Part shown: positions 11,437-21,670 of the stretch, one piece after another
Layout: each line of letters opens with the position of its first letter
How positions within the stretch are numbered: the stretch's first letter is position 1
From: Saccoglossus kowalevskii
Lineage: Eukaryota; Hemichordata; Enteropneusta; Harrimaniidae
Assembly (NCBI RefSeq): GCF_000003605.2
Contig: NW_003124894.1
Span: forward strand, 655,263-677,786
Length of the DNA: 22,524 nucleotides
Reading direction: 5' to 3'
Made by a program: the position numbers and the translations under genes
The notes under the pieces: generated by a model
Told to the model about the DNA's origin: nothing
What the model saw: only the letters and a program-made list of their open reading frames with translations
The model's database searches: none

Positions 11437-14400
11437 ATGCCTGTCCGATTCAAGGTAATTTATCATATATTTCCCAGAAAACCTACCAAGTGCAATGCAT
11501 CGACCCTAAACTAAAGTTGGCGAAGTTGTGATCGAAAAAAAAAAAAAAATAATAGCTATCGATTGACATAGCACAGTGCCCTGGTCGAAAGACACAATAA
11601 GAAACATAGCTTACACTATATGTAGAACATACTCTGTGAAAAATAACAATTTCAAAAAACAAAAACAATAAACAGTGTTTATTGTATAGTATAGCGACTT
11701 TTGAAACACCTCAGATTCATGCAGCTGCTGACCGCCATCAATAATGGAGGGTCAAATGATCACACATCCTGAGGTTGTGAGCTGTGGGCGATCACGAGCT
11801 CTATTTGAATAAACTATTGCGAATGCAAGCACTTCTTCGGTCATGTGGTGTATATTTCCCGCGCTTGGATATTAAGAGTCATTTAAAATTGACGTATCAA
11901 TTGTTCAGTTGTTGGCACTTCGAGTTGGTGACTTGTTTTGTGTGTTTGTACGTGTTGAAACATGTATGTTATTGGACAGTTAAAGTTTGCAAAAAAAAAA
12001 AACAGTTTCAAAACTGTGCTTGCACTGCCAGCTTTGCAGAACATTTACTCTTGCGTGTTGTGCCATTTTTTGTATTGTTTTTGTGTGTAAAATTTATAGG
12101 AGAATATTAGTAATAGTTTCATAATTTTGCACAGGATATCAGGGAAAATGAAATTGACCGATCCTTCAGTAAGTATACTATCTTTTTTGCAGCTGATCAA
12201 GTCCAGCAGTTTGTCCTGTTCAATTCAGGCATTTAACTGTATCTATTTTTTTTTATTTTCATGGAAAGCAGGGAAGCTCGGAATATAAGACTCATTTCCA
12301 GTGGCATGATTCGAGGAAGTCTGCTTCATTCTGCCCTTCACCGGAACAGTCAGCAAAAGAGGCTGGTTTGAAGTCTGCAGAATTAAGTAAGTTTTTCAGC
12401 AGTATAAGAATTCAATACATGACACCTTAAAGAATTATTAAGTGGAGGAGTGCCTTTAAATGATACATGTATCTAGCATTCTTGGATTTTCAGAATTTCA
12501 AATTTAAATAATATTTGTCATATTAATTTAAACAAAATTTGTTCATTGATAGTAGATATGTGTTCAAGTTATTTTGAATTTGTTTATTATATTGTTCAGT
12601 TATTCAGTTACTGTAAAATGACTAATTTTCACTGGGTTTAAATTTCACTGATTTACCATTTCAGGCATATTCAGTGGGTTTTATAATCACGGTTTTATCG
12701 TTTAGATAAAGTGTTCTATGCTAAATTTTACATATTCACTGGGTTTTAATTTAGCGCATTTTCCAGTCAGCGAAATAAGCAAAATTAAAACCCAGTGAAT
12801 AATTAACCCTTCTACAGTATTTTATATAACGTTTACTAATTCCCCCTCCCCTAAGGTTTCACGTCAGGATGCGTAAGAGAGCCTCCACTGCAGCGGAAAC
12901 GCTATCCAATCAACCCATCCGCCAAGGTCACTGCAACCACCAAAATGTACACAGAGGATCCATCTGAGGAATCCGTGGACATAGTCGTACCCAGCAAAAC
13001 TTACATAAAAAAAAAACACCCAGATTCAGGGGACCGATCAAACAGCTACAAACTCTCAAAGCATAGACCTAAAACCGATGATTACTACAGGCACAAAGAT
13101 GAACACAAAATCGATGCAGCAAAAACATACAAGTTGGACCCTGAAGCTGCTAAGGCAAAAACATACAAAACAGATCCTAGGGTTGATAAAGGAAAGACTT
13201 TCAAGCTGGACCTGAAAAAAATTGCTAAAGAGATAGTGTAAAAGCTGCTGTTGTTGCCGGAAAACCCAAAGTAGTGGATCGAAGAGAAGAGAAAGAAAAT
13301 ATTGATGTGAATCAGGATATTGCTTCAGAGGTGAGTTTTTACTCATACTTGATTATTGTTTAATTAATATTATAAAAATGTTAATTTACACTTGTTTTTA
13401 AAATTGTTTAACTGTTTAATTGATTTGACGTATAAACAGTCACTGTCTAGAAAGATCAGATGCTTCGTTCTTTGGATATTGAGAATACTAAAGATTCAAC
13501 TAGGTTTTCCATTTCAACTGCGATCATAATACGAATGCAGCTAGTAGTTGTAATTTCTTACAGCATGTTATTATATCATATTACCGTACTCGACCGCGTT
13601 AGCGCCCAGGGTCCTTATATATAAACAATAATATCCATGACCTGTAGAAATTTGGCCGAAATGTTCATAAAAATTAGTTTATGTGAAGTGTATCTCCAAT
13701 AAGCCATGTTCCACTCACTGTGAGATGATTGCTTGTTTTGGCACAATATGATGGCATGTAGTTGCAAATGGTAATATAATAATAGTACTTGTAGTTGATA
13801 TATGGGGGCAGCATTCTTTGAATCTTTGCCAAAAATAACAAAACGCCTTGAAAACATGTTCAGTAAAGATTCAAGATGGCTGCCTCTAACTACCAGTAAA
13901 TTGGTTTCATTTACCAAGTTGTCACTTGTACTCAAGCTGACTGTGATTTTAGTGATAATAATAAATTAACCAGCAAATACGGTTATTTATAAGAAATGGT
14001 TTATACCTATTTGTTGAAATATATTATATCCTGTGTAATTTTTGCTACAGCAGTCTGAGAGAGGATTGAAATATCGAGCAGGTCACAGGAGAAAACCTCC
14101 AGGACCAAAAAGATTATCTGAATATCAAAGACAGTTTGCATGGAAGACACCAGCATTTAAAGAATCACCACTCATAGCTGCTGAACAGGTACAAATATAT
14201 TGCCACAAATTTGCACATTGAGTTTTGCAAATAAGATTGGTCTATTGTTGTGTCTTTGCTATGTGAATGTGTCCCCTCCTCATTTGTCTTTGTTTTTAGC
14301 GTGTTGCTAGACAAAAGACAGATAATGTCACCTTGATCCAGCAATAAATACATATTCAAGAGAATCCTGAAGACTAGTATTTATGGTTTTGTCAACAGTT

Positions 14401-17400
14401 TATAAGAACCTTAAGACTTTACAGTCTGACCACCATTTTAACACCCATCGAATAATTTCACGCCCATTCATTCATCACAAACAGCACGTCTTCTCCTGTT
14501 TTCCAATTTTTATTTCTGGAATCTCTTCAAGGATAAAGTGAAAATTTGCTCCACAATTATTTATGTGTTTGGGGGATGATTAAACCCTGATATGCACGAG
14601 TGAAGGTGTAATTCAGAAGCATTATGTAGGACTCCTATCGAAGCCCTGTTTGCATGAAGCTTATCCATTGACCTTAGAAATACATGTATTCAATTAAGGT
14701 ATATTTCGCTTGTACCTTAGTGGATATAAAAAAAAAAGGATTTTGACAGCATGGATGTGGAACACAAAACAGTTTGGTTTAATGAAGCACCATGGGAGTA
14801 AAATGGCAGCCATTTTGTATGTGAATGTTTTATCAGGAATTAATGTAACTTGCATTTTAATAGTCTAATTCCAACATTATGCACAGAAAAACAAATATTA
14901 TAATATTTACTTTCTTTCTGAAAAAACATGTCACCTATTTTGCAATTTTTAGACCTTTAATAAAAATTTTTGACTTTTATTTTGTAACTTTTTCAGATGA
15001 TTTACAATTCTAATGCTATCCAAACGTACATGCCCAAGAACGTGCCAAGTAAATCTGAGTATGATGCCCAGTTCCAGGCATGGAATGAATCAAGACCTTC
15101 TCAGGTAGAAATGCTAAAAGAGCATGCTAAAAGAGATGCTGAACTGGAAGTCAAACAAAAGAAGAAATCATCCAAGGTAGGTGTACGATAGAACCTCAAT
15201 AAATGTTACCTTTAAATGTACCAGGAATTTCAAACAAAAGTGTGAATTTATTAAAAGGTTTTGACTGAGCTCCAGAAACAAAATTATTCCTGTTTCTGGT
15301 CACCACATACGTCAGTCTCAAAATATGTGTTTCACAGCTTTTTTTTAAGGCTTTTTATTAATTGTCACAATTTTTGAAAAAAAATGAAAGAAAAATTCAA
15401 TTTTCACAAAAAATCACAAATTTGATGACAATTTCAGAATAAAAAAAAGTCACCTGTGGCACATCCATTTTAGAAAACAAATTGAGCAGATTATCCATAA
15501 CTTTTCATTGGCTTTGCTTAATTATTCATCTACATGTGATTGATTATCCAAACTATCATTTATTTGAAACAAATTAAGCCTTGCCGCTGGATAATTGGGG
15601 TTTGAGTGTGTGTTGTCACACTCTTTTAAAGGAAAATATTGGTATATATAATTCAAAAGAGACGCTGATAGATACCGATAGATTTTTAGAAAGTTAGTCA
15701 TAAGTCCCATGACAATGTGGTAACATCAAACAGTAGTATGTTGTGTTTTACAATTCCGTATTTTGAGAAAATTAGTCAAATATTATTCAACAATAATTGC
15801 ACAATAGATCAAATAGCAAAACATTTTTGTCACCTTTTCATATCCAGATTTTTGAAATAATTCTGGATAACAAAAAGCATCCAATCAGTCATGATATTTT
15901 GTCATCTGCCCACAATTTGATATGGCATAATATTTCTACCCGAGAAACCTAAAAGCGTTGTGATACTGACAAAATGGCCGCCATATAAAACAGCCATTAT
16001 TTTCTCAAAAAAATAGGTTGGTGACTACAGCATGATTTGTTTTTAAAGTCAATATCCTTATATGACCAGGAGCTCAATTTATTGCAAAATGTATAAATTC
16101 TGAATATTTTCATGAGTTGGAGTTTACCTTAATACTCCAAGCACCTGTCTTTAAGAATAATTCTCGTCATACGAAATATCGTTCAATGTTTGTTTTTTTA
16201 ATTTGGTACAGGGTAAGAGGAGAAAAAGTGGTAGTAAAAAAGAAGTTGTTACTCCAGACCAAATGCCAGCAGCCGGTGTTCCAACATTCCATTTGCCGGA
16301 ACAGCTGAAAAATGCACAGAATCCACAGAAACCATTTTTCCCTCATGCAGCGATAAAGTAAGTATATAATGAAAAATTATTTATTTCACCACAGTGCGTC
16401 TTTTATATTTCGTATTAATGTATTTATGCATAATATTTTTAATAATTCCAGGAAATGGAAGTCTGAATACCGTTCCAATTACCATGATCCTAGGGTGTTC
16501 AGCTATATGGATGGTGTGTGGCGTGGAGCCGATCCACCGCATATCGAACCTCGGGATGAAAGTTCCAAGCAGGAGAAAATTGGTGTAGCACCTGATTGGT
16601 TCGGTGAGGTAAGGGGAACTCCTAAACAGTTCTCTAATTACTCAGACAAAAAGAAAGACTCAGTGCATGATGCTAAATGGTTTAAAGAGGTGAGAATAAT
16701 CGAGTCAGGGCTTTGATGGCAACACACTTCGCTATGACTTCGCAATTTGCATTTGAGACATCTTCATATGCACCCAAAATCAACTGAATAAGTGAGATAT
16801 GAATATTGAGAGCACCTTATGACTTTTTGCACAAACTATGTAAAATAATGTGAAATTAACCTTTTTCACCACCAGTTCCCTCTTGTCATCACAAATTCAC
16901 AAAAGAATTATGTTTATAGTCTGCACTTTCCTTCAGAAGATTGAGACAAAAATAGCTAAATATTTTGAGTAAAATCTGAGAATTGACTCAAATTTTGTCT
17001 GTAAAAATATGGTTCTTATCCTGAAATAATGAAGAATATATATAGGAGGGTCTGGTGGTGAAAAGGTTAATTAAAGACACTAGAGAATAAAGGAATGGGC
17101 AACTGTGGCAAACATCAATAGGACTAGAATTATTTCTCTCGGTGAATCGTGTTCTATCCCAGTCCACAATCATCCATATCACACTTTTTCCAGTAGTTCC
17201 AATGTTTTAAAACACACAATCAAATATATGCACGCAACACTAGTTTATTTCCTACTATTCATAATGTATCACATAGACATGGTATTGTTTTGAAATTCAT
17301 CCATCAAAAACTAAAATTGACATTTCCGTGGATTTTGTAGAAATCATTTGTAGAAAATTAATGCCAGTGATGTGTCGTTTCAGGTTGTAGAGCTGAGGAA

Positions 17401-20400
17401 AAAAGCCCAGGAATACCAGAAACGTGCAAGGGGTACTCATTTCTCAAGGGAACATTTAGCGCAGTTACTAGCGCAGCAAGTGAAGATGTGGGAAATGGAG
17501 AGTGTGTCAAGTACCAGCACATTGACACCAAGTGAACGAACGGTATCCACAGCCAGGTATGTACTGAGTTGTTTGCTCTATTTCACCTGACACATGCTAC
17601 AATATCAAAATCATGATTTATCTGCTATCCCTATATATTTCATGTAGACGATGTAATATTTCTTCTTTCAGACCTGCAGCGGGTAAAACGTACACCAAAG
17701 AAGTTGCAGCACAACAACAAGCCAAGTTGGCACGAGAGGAAGAAAGACGTAAATTGACACCATCTCCTTCTCCGTCTCCTCACGATTCAGAGAGAACCCC
17801 ACAACCAGCATCGGTGAAACGGAAGTTAGCCTGGCCAGTGGATGAAAAACCAAGACAAGAAGAAGTATCCAGGTTGGTATTGGTTTGTTTCTGAAAATAA
17901 AACATGTTTTTTTTTCACTCTGAAAATAATGAAGTTAAAAGTGTTTGGTATCTTGGATGCCGAATGTGACTTGAGATCATTTTCATTCAGTTTTGTGTAT
18001 TGTATCATGTGACTAGGTCAGCTGAGAAGACATTTGCATTAAACAAAAACAATGTATTTTGAAAATGCATCAGTTAAAGCGGCAGGGTCGTCACCTGCGC
18101 ACGTGCGGGAATTGAGTCCCAAGCGACGATAAACAACACAACTGCCCAAAACGCAAGGGCTCATGGGTAGACGCTTGTTTGTAAACAATGACACGATATG
18201 GCCATCTGACGCATGCGCAGGTGATGACTCCCTCGCTTGGGACTCACTTCCTGCGTGTGCGCAGGTGGCGACCCTCCCTCTTTAATACACAGGGAATTGT
18301 CAGTTGTGAGAATTCTTCTCCAGATTGGAATACTGATTGTTTTATAGCACCTGATATCACTCAGGATTGTAATTATTGTCCAAAAAGATCTCAAGCTCAT
18401 CTTCTGTATTTTAATATGTGGCGGGAATACGGTATGTATTATGCGTACATTTTAATGCCTACCCCTCATAGATTACTTGTACTTTCCCCATCAGTATTGG
18501 CACCATTCCTACTCCAGAAAGTCTTCAGTCATCGTCAAGAGATACTCTAACTCCCAATGATGACGATGAAGAGGGACGCATTCCAACACCACGGCTTACA
18601 AAGAAACCAGACGCCAGTAAACAACGACATCACTTAGCAAGAACGACACCTGCAGTTGGTGAGCATAATACTTTCAGGCTTTTTCAGCCATGTTTTAGTC
18701 TTCCAATTTGAAGACATTTATATTTCTGCACATGTATTCCAATTAATCAACTTTTTTTTAATGGCAGTGCCAAATTGGTTTTACCTCTCAGACTAGAGTT
18801 AAATTTATTCACATTTTCTATAATTATCACTGAATTCAATTTTAATTTTCGACCAAATGGAGAAAATGTGACATTGCTTCTCATTTTTGATCCCAAAAAA
18901 TGTCAACAGAAAATATTGACCATAATTTCTGTGAAAAAAAGCAGACTATAAATGGAACTATTTTGTGGATTGTGACTGAAGTTGACTTAGCAAAATACTT
19001 AATCTTGTTTGGTACTGTGAATGCATTGATTGTAACACCAAAATGCAAGTTCACCTGAATGTTTCAATTTCAATAGTTACTATTGACCTATTCACTTTTT
19101 GTCTATCAAATCATAAAAGTACCAACTGCTTTCACTGACTGGTATTTCTCATCATAAAAGTACTGACTGTAATCAATAATGCTTTATTCCGATGACAGGT
19201 GGTGCCTTATTATCTTCACCAAATATTAAAAGGTCCTCAGGTGTCAAGAAACAGAGTCCTAGTTCAAAGGAGAGTGGAGCAAAGTTGCAACCAGGTAAGT
19301 GTACTTGTAACTATGCATTTAATGAATATTCATTAGCTCATGCGTATTCATTAACGTGTTTATATTCCATTAGCTTATAAATATTCATTAGTTTTGTGGT
19401 TCAAACTTTGAGCAAAAAGATTACGCATTGCTATATTGTCGAAGCTCTATAGTCATCTCACCAAGTGACTTCATGTTCAATGTCGGTCCCATAAAAAATA
19501 TACAATGTGTGTAAAATTACATTGTTTAAATGTAATTCAAACCCATGTTGTACAACAGCTTTGACGTCTTTGACCTCGTCTTACCGTATGTATAGTGGTA
19601 CTGCTCATGCATTCATGCCACGATGAGGTCAATATTTCTTGTTATCGTTGTCATAATAATCAATTCAATCACGTTTTTTAATACTCTAGCTTCAGAAAAT
19701 GGTTACCGTAGTGATGATGAAGACAGTGTTCCCCAGTTATCGCGAAAGATGGTACAAAAGAGCAGTCCCAAACATTCCAGATATCAGGCTGATAAAGTCC
19801 CCTGTAGCTGTGGTGCTGATGTCAAGTCACATACCAAAGTAAGCCTTTTTACCCCCCCCCCCCACCCTCTCATAAAATACATTTGTATTAGCATACCACC
19901 TCTCTATATTTGCATCTTCACTCCAAAGTATGCCCTCTATGGTGAAAATGTCAGCTGAAGGTAATATTTGGTGGTTACAGATCTATATACTTGACTTACA
20001 ATCAAACGCAGTCAAGAAAAACAGTTTTGTTAGCTCCGCTGTCGACTTTGTCGAGCGGAGCTTATCATATGAGTGATTGTCCTTCGTCCGTGTCAATGTT
20101 TTTACTTTTTCAACTTCTTCTTGAAAACAACAAGCCTGAATGCTTTGATACTTGGTGTATTTGTACCTTGGGTAGACCTCTCTTAGGTTTGTTTATTTTA
20201 TGTTGATATCTTCAATTCTCTAATTTTGGTGAATATTTTTGTCATTTTTGGTAAAGTGATATTTTCGACTTCTTGTTAAAAATCACAAATCCAATTGCTT
20301 TGATACTACATATATAGGTACTGTAAAATCTGTATTAGAAGCCGCGGCTTCTATTAAAATGGTACAATACAACAGAGAGGATGCGGCTTCTATTAGAGCA

Positions 20401-21670
20401 TCTACACATATGAGAAATGATGAATTTTTGATTCCCAATTTTTTAAAAAAATGGGTGCGACTTCTGTTAGGGATGCGGCTTCTAATACAGATTTTACGGT
20501 ACTACATGTGGACCTCTCTCAGATTTGTTCATTTTGTGATGATATCTTCAATTCTCTAATTTTGGTGAATATTTTTGTCATTTTTGGTAAAAATTGATAT
20601 TTTCGACTTCTTGCTAAAAACCGCAAGTACGATTGCTTTGATATTACATATATAGGTACTACATGTGGACCTCTCTCAGTTTTGTTTATTTCGTGATGAT
20701 ATCTTCAATTCTCTAATTTTGGTGAATATTTTTGGTAAAAATTGATATTTTCGACTTCTTGCTAAAAAACGCAAGTACGATTGCTTTAATATTACATATA
20801 TAGGTACTACATGTGGACCTCTCTCAGATTTGTTCATTTCGTGATGATATCTTCAATTCTCTAATTTTGGTGAATATTTTTGTAATTTTTGGTAAAAAGT
20901 GATATTGTCGACTTCTTGTTAAAAACCAAAAGTTCAATTGCTTTGATATTACATATATAGATACTACATGTAGACCTTTCTCAGATTTGTTCATTTCGTG
21001 ATGATATCTTCAATTCTCTAATTTTGGTGAATATTTTTGTCATTTTTGGTAGAAAGTGATATTTTCGACTTCTTCTTAAAAACTGTAAGTCCGATTGCTT
21101 TGATACTATACATATTGTTCATTTTCTAATGATGTCTTCAGTTCTTTAATTGAAATGTGCATTGCTAACAGCGGAGCTATCTCAGCCGATAGGCTGCTTG
21201 TTAAATTTATAAGATTATATTCATCATTATTTATTTCTAAACAAAATATAAATTACTGGTATTGATTTTAGAACATTATTTGCTTATTATTGGATCTATG
21301 TGTGGCTGTTTTATTTTATTTTTTGTATGTTTGTAGTTTGTTATTTTTAAAAGCTGCTTTACTGTTAATGATGTTTTGCACATGAATTTCACCCTGAGGA
21401 TATTTTCTATAGTAAACTAGAATTTATTTGTTTTTCCTTTTATTCAGTTAATCAAGTCACCATCAGCCGGTGTCCACACCAGAGATCCTGATCCGATTGA
21501 GGAAAACTATCCAACGTCGCCATTCCAGAGGCACTCGCAGAATAGATTTGAAACTGGTCCAGTGAGATTGCCTGAAGAATCGAGCCCTCCAAGACCAGTT
21601 GATAGCAGACCCCTTAAAACATGGGCGGGACACCCTGTCGATCAACCAAGACCAAAAGTGACACCGAAGA
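11437..21670 (+). CDS. MDM1: Nuclear protein MDM1, thirteen coding exons; partial at the 3' end, with an apparent frameshift in exon 3
   Basis: MDM1 is a microtubule-binding centriolar protein that restrains centriole duplication and is expressed in ciliated cells; loss causes retinal degeneration in mice. Exons: 11437-11454, 12272-12386, 12856-13330, 14051-14188, 14997-15176, 16212-16357, 16452-16689, 17384-17556, 17672-17872, 18495-18658, 19199-19294, 19696-19838 and 21448-21670. All junctions are GT-AG and phase-compatible. Exon 1 encodes MPVRFK, identical to human MDM1. The family's SEY...F/Y repeat occurs four times: SEYKTHFQW, SEYQRQFAW, SEYDAQFQAW and SEYRSNYHD. Other family blocks are ELRKKAQEYQKRARGTHFSR, VKRKLAW, IPTPRL with TTPAVGGALLSSP, and LIKSPSAGVHTRDPDP. 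About 770 codons are present, already more than human (714 aa), although the C-terminal exon or exons are missing. Exon 3 changes frame near 13222-13243. Exon 4 has a tandem CAGCAG acceptor that could add or drop one residue. Confidence 0.94.
11455..12271. other. MDM1 intron 1 with a possible alternative first exon
   Basis: This intron contains an A-run at about 11536-11549, a 108-codon open frame at 11784-12110 without recognisable features, and a 34-nt exon-like segment at 12135-12168. That segment is bounded by TTTTGCACAG and GTAAGT and contains an in-frame ATG (see findings). Confidence 0.5.
12135..12168 (+). other. Candidate alternative 5' exon of MDM1
   Basis: The segment lies between an acceptor-like TTTTGCACAG and a consensus donor GTAAGT. 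Its ATG at 12148 encodes MKLTDPS up to the donor, in exactly the phase needed to join exon 2 (GSSEYKTHF). If used, it would replace the conserved MPVRFK start. Inclusion together with exon 1 would break the frame, because 34 is not a multiple of three. There is no transcript evidence here. Confidence 0.3.
12611..12817. mobile_element. TA-flanked MITE-like element with long inverted ends (MDM1 intron 2)
   Basis: The left end TA|CTGTAAAATGACTAATTTTC and right end ATTAACCCTTCTACAG|TA are inverted repeats. The match continues inward through CACTGGGTTTAAATTT on the left and AAAATTAAAACCCAGTG on the right, about 40 bp in total. The motif CACTGGGTTT or a close variant recurs about four times inside. 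A TA duplication and the lack of any coding region fit a small non-autonomous element, possibly of the Tc1/mariner type. Its termini resemble those of the element nested at 20321-20499. Confidence 0.75.
13130..13224 (+). repeat. In-frame K-T-Y-K-x-D repeat in MDM1 exon 3
   Basis: Three tandem units of 12-13 residues read AAKTYKLDPEA, AKAKTYKTDPRV and DKGKTFKLDLKK. Looser relatives (KTYIKKK, NSYKLSK) lie upstream in the same exon. The block is very lysine-rich, in keeping with a microtubule-binding protein. I do not recall this repeat from vertebrate MDM1, so it may be a lineage-specific expansion. Confidence 0.7.
13222..13243 (+). other. Apparent frameshift and premature stop in MDM1 exon 3
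   Basis: The frame entering exon 3 runs 127 codons and stops at TAA 13239-13241, after KKIAKEIV. The sequence beyond it is open in another frame (VKAAVVAGKPKVVDRR, then EEKENIDVNQDIASE). It ends at the donor 13330 in the phase required by exon 4. In that second frame an upstream TAA at 13229-13231 limits the change to a few bases. A single missing base is the simplest explanation: assembly error, a null allele, or less likely programmed shifting. Confidence 0.8.
13331..14050. other. MDM1 intron 3
   Basis: AT-rich intron. The minus-strand open frame at 13615-13935 has no recognisable family features. Nothing else was noted. Confidence 0.5.
14189..14996. other. MDM1 intron 4
   Basis: I see no gene, RNA or clear repeat in this AT-rich intron. 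Confidence 0.5.
15177..16211. other. MDM1 intron 5
   Basis: A 1,035-nt AT-rich intron with no gene, RNA or recognisable repeat seen. Confidence 0.5.
16609..16689 (+). other. Alternative-donor segment of MDM1 exon 7 (81 nt)
   Basis: Two donors in the same phase are present: GAG|GTAAGG at 16608/16609 and GAG|GTGAGA at 16689/16690. The 81 nt between them encode 27 residues with no stop, ending DAKWFKE, which echoes APDWFGE just before the first donor. Either junction joins in frame to exon 8 (VVELRKK). Both isoforms are therefore possible; the gene model given uses the longer form. Confidence 0.6.
16856..17070. mobile_element. TTAA-flanked MITE-like element, family 2 (MDM1 intron 7)
   Basis: The left end TTAACCTTTTTCACCACCAG and the right end CTGGTGGTGAAAAGGTTAA are inverted repeats of about 20 bp differing by one T. 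The match extends loosely to TTCCCTC/GAGGGT. TTAA flanks both sides, the target used by piggyBac-type transposases. There is no coding capacity and no second copy in the window. Confidence 0.75.
18074..18285 (-). mobile_element. TTAA-flanked MITE-like element, family 1 copy 2, with a duplicated end (MDM1 intron 9)
   Basis: This matches the reverse complement of the copies at 6397 and 21889, through GAGTCCCAAGCGACGATAA, GGGCTCATGGGTAGACGC and TTGTTTGTAAACAATGACAC. After the expected end (GCGCAGGTGATGACTCCCTC) about 49 bp more repeats the terminal region (TGCGTGTGCGCAGGTGGCGA) before the final TTAA. The copy therefore has a doubled end. TTAA occurs on both sides. The ends contain CG-rich palindromes such as GACGCATGCGCAGG. 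Confidence 0.85.
18659..19198. other. MDM1 intron 10
   Basis: AT-rich intron. CATAAAAGTAC occurs twice near 19115 and 19153 in a short diverged duplication with ACTG(A/C)CTG. Nothing else was recognised. Confidence 0.5.
19325..19395. repeat. 18-bp tandem repeat, about four units (MDM1 intron 11)
   Basis: Units vary around ATATTCATTAGCTCATGC: ATATTCATTAGCTCATGC, GTATTCATTAACGTGTTT, ATATTCCATTAGCTTATAA and ATATTCATTAGTTTTGT. It is a degenerate minisatellite just downstream of the exon 11 donor. Confidence 0.75.
20031..21202 (+). mobile_element. Tandem-repeat-cored non-autonomous element, copy B (MDM1 intron 12)
   Basis: It begins with the same 31-bp hairpin as copy A (20032-20062), then TATCATATGAGTGATTGTC. 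About six monomers of roughly 148-160 bp follow, built on ATATCTTCAATTCTCTAATT, TTTTTGGTAAAAAGTGATAT, TCGACTTCTTG and AGGTACTACATGTGGACCTC. It ends with GCATTGCTAACAGCGGAGCT then ATCTCAGCCGATAGGCTGCT. It lies in the sense direction of MDM1, while copy A lies in the sense direction of ATP6AP1. One monomer is interrupted by a nested element at 20321-20499. No open frame of significance is present. Confidence 0.87.
20321..20499. mobile_element. 179-bp TA-inserted MITE nested in the tandem array of copy B
   Basis: The ends are CTGTAAAATCTGTATTAGAA and TTCTAATACAGATTTTACGG, inverted repeats of about 27 bp extending inward to GCCGC/GCGGC. TA occurs directly on each side. The neighbouring monomers read AGGTACTACATG without interruption, the exact empty site, so insertion at a TA with duplication is shown by the sequence itself. 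The interior repeats the motif TGCGGCTTCTATTAG about four times in variant forms. It has no coding capacity. Confidence 0.88.

Noticed and set aside
11784-12110. 108-codon frame in MDM1 intron 1
   Set aside because: Cysteine- and phenylalanine-rich chance translation of AT-rich intron with an A-run, not linked in phase to any MDM1 exon.
13210-13231. Programmed -1 frameshifting at the AAAAAAA run in MDM1 exon 3
   Set aside because: A -1 shift at that run would enter a frame that meets TAA at 13229-13231 almost at once, so it does not explain the open sequence downstream.
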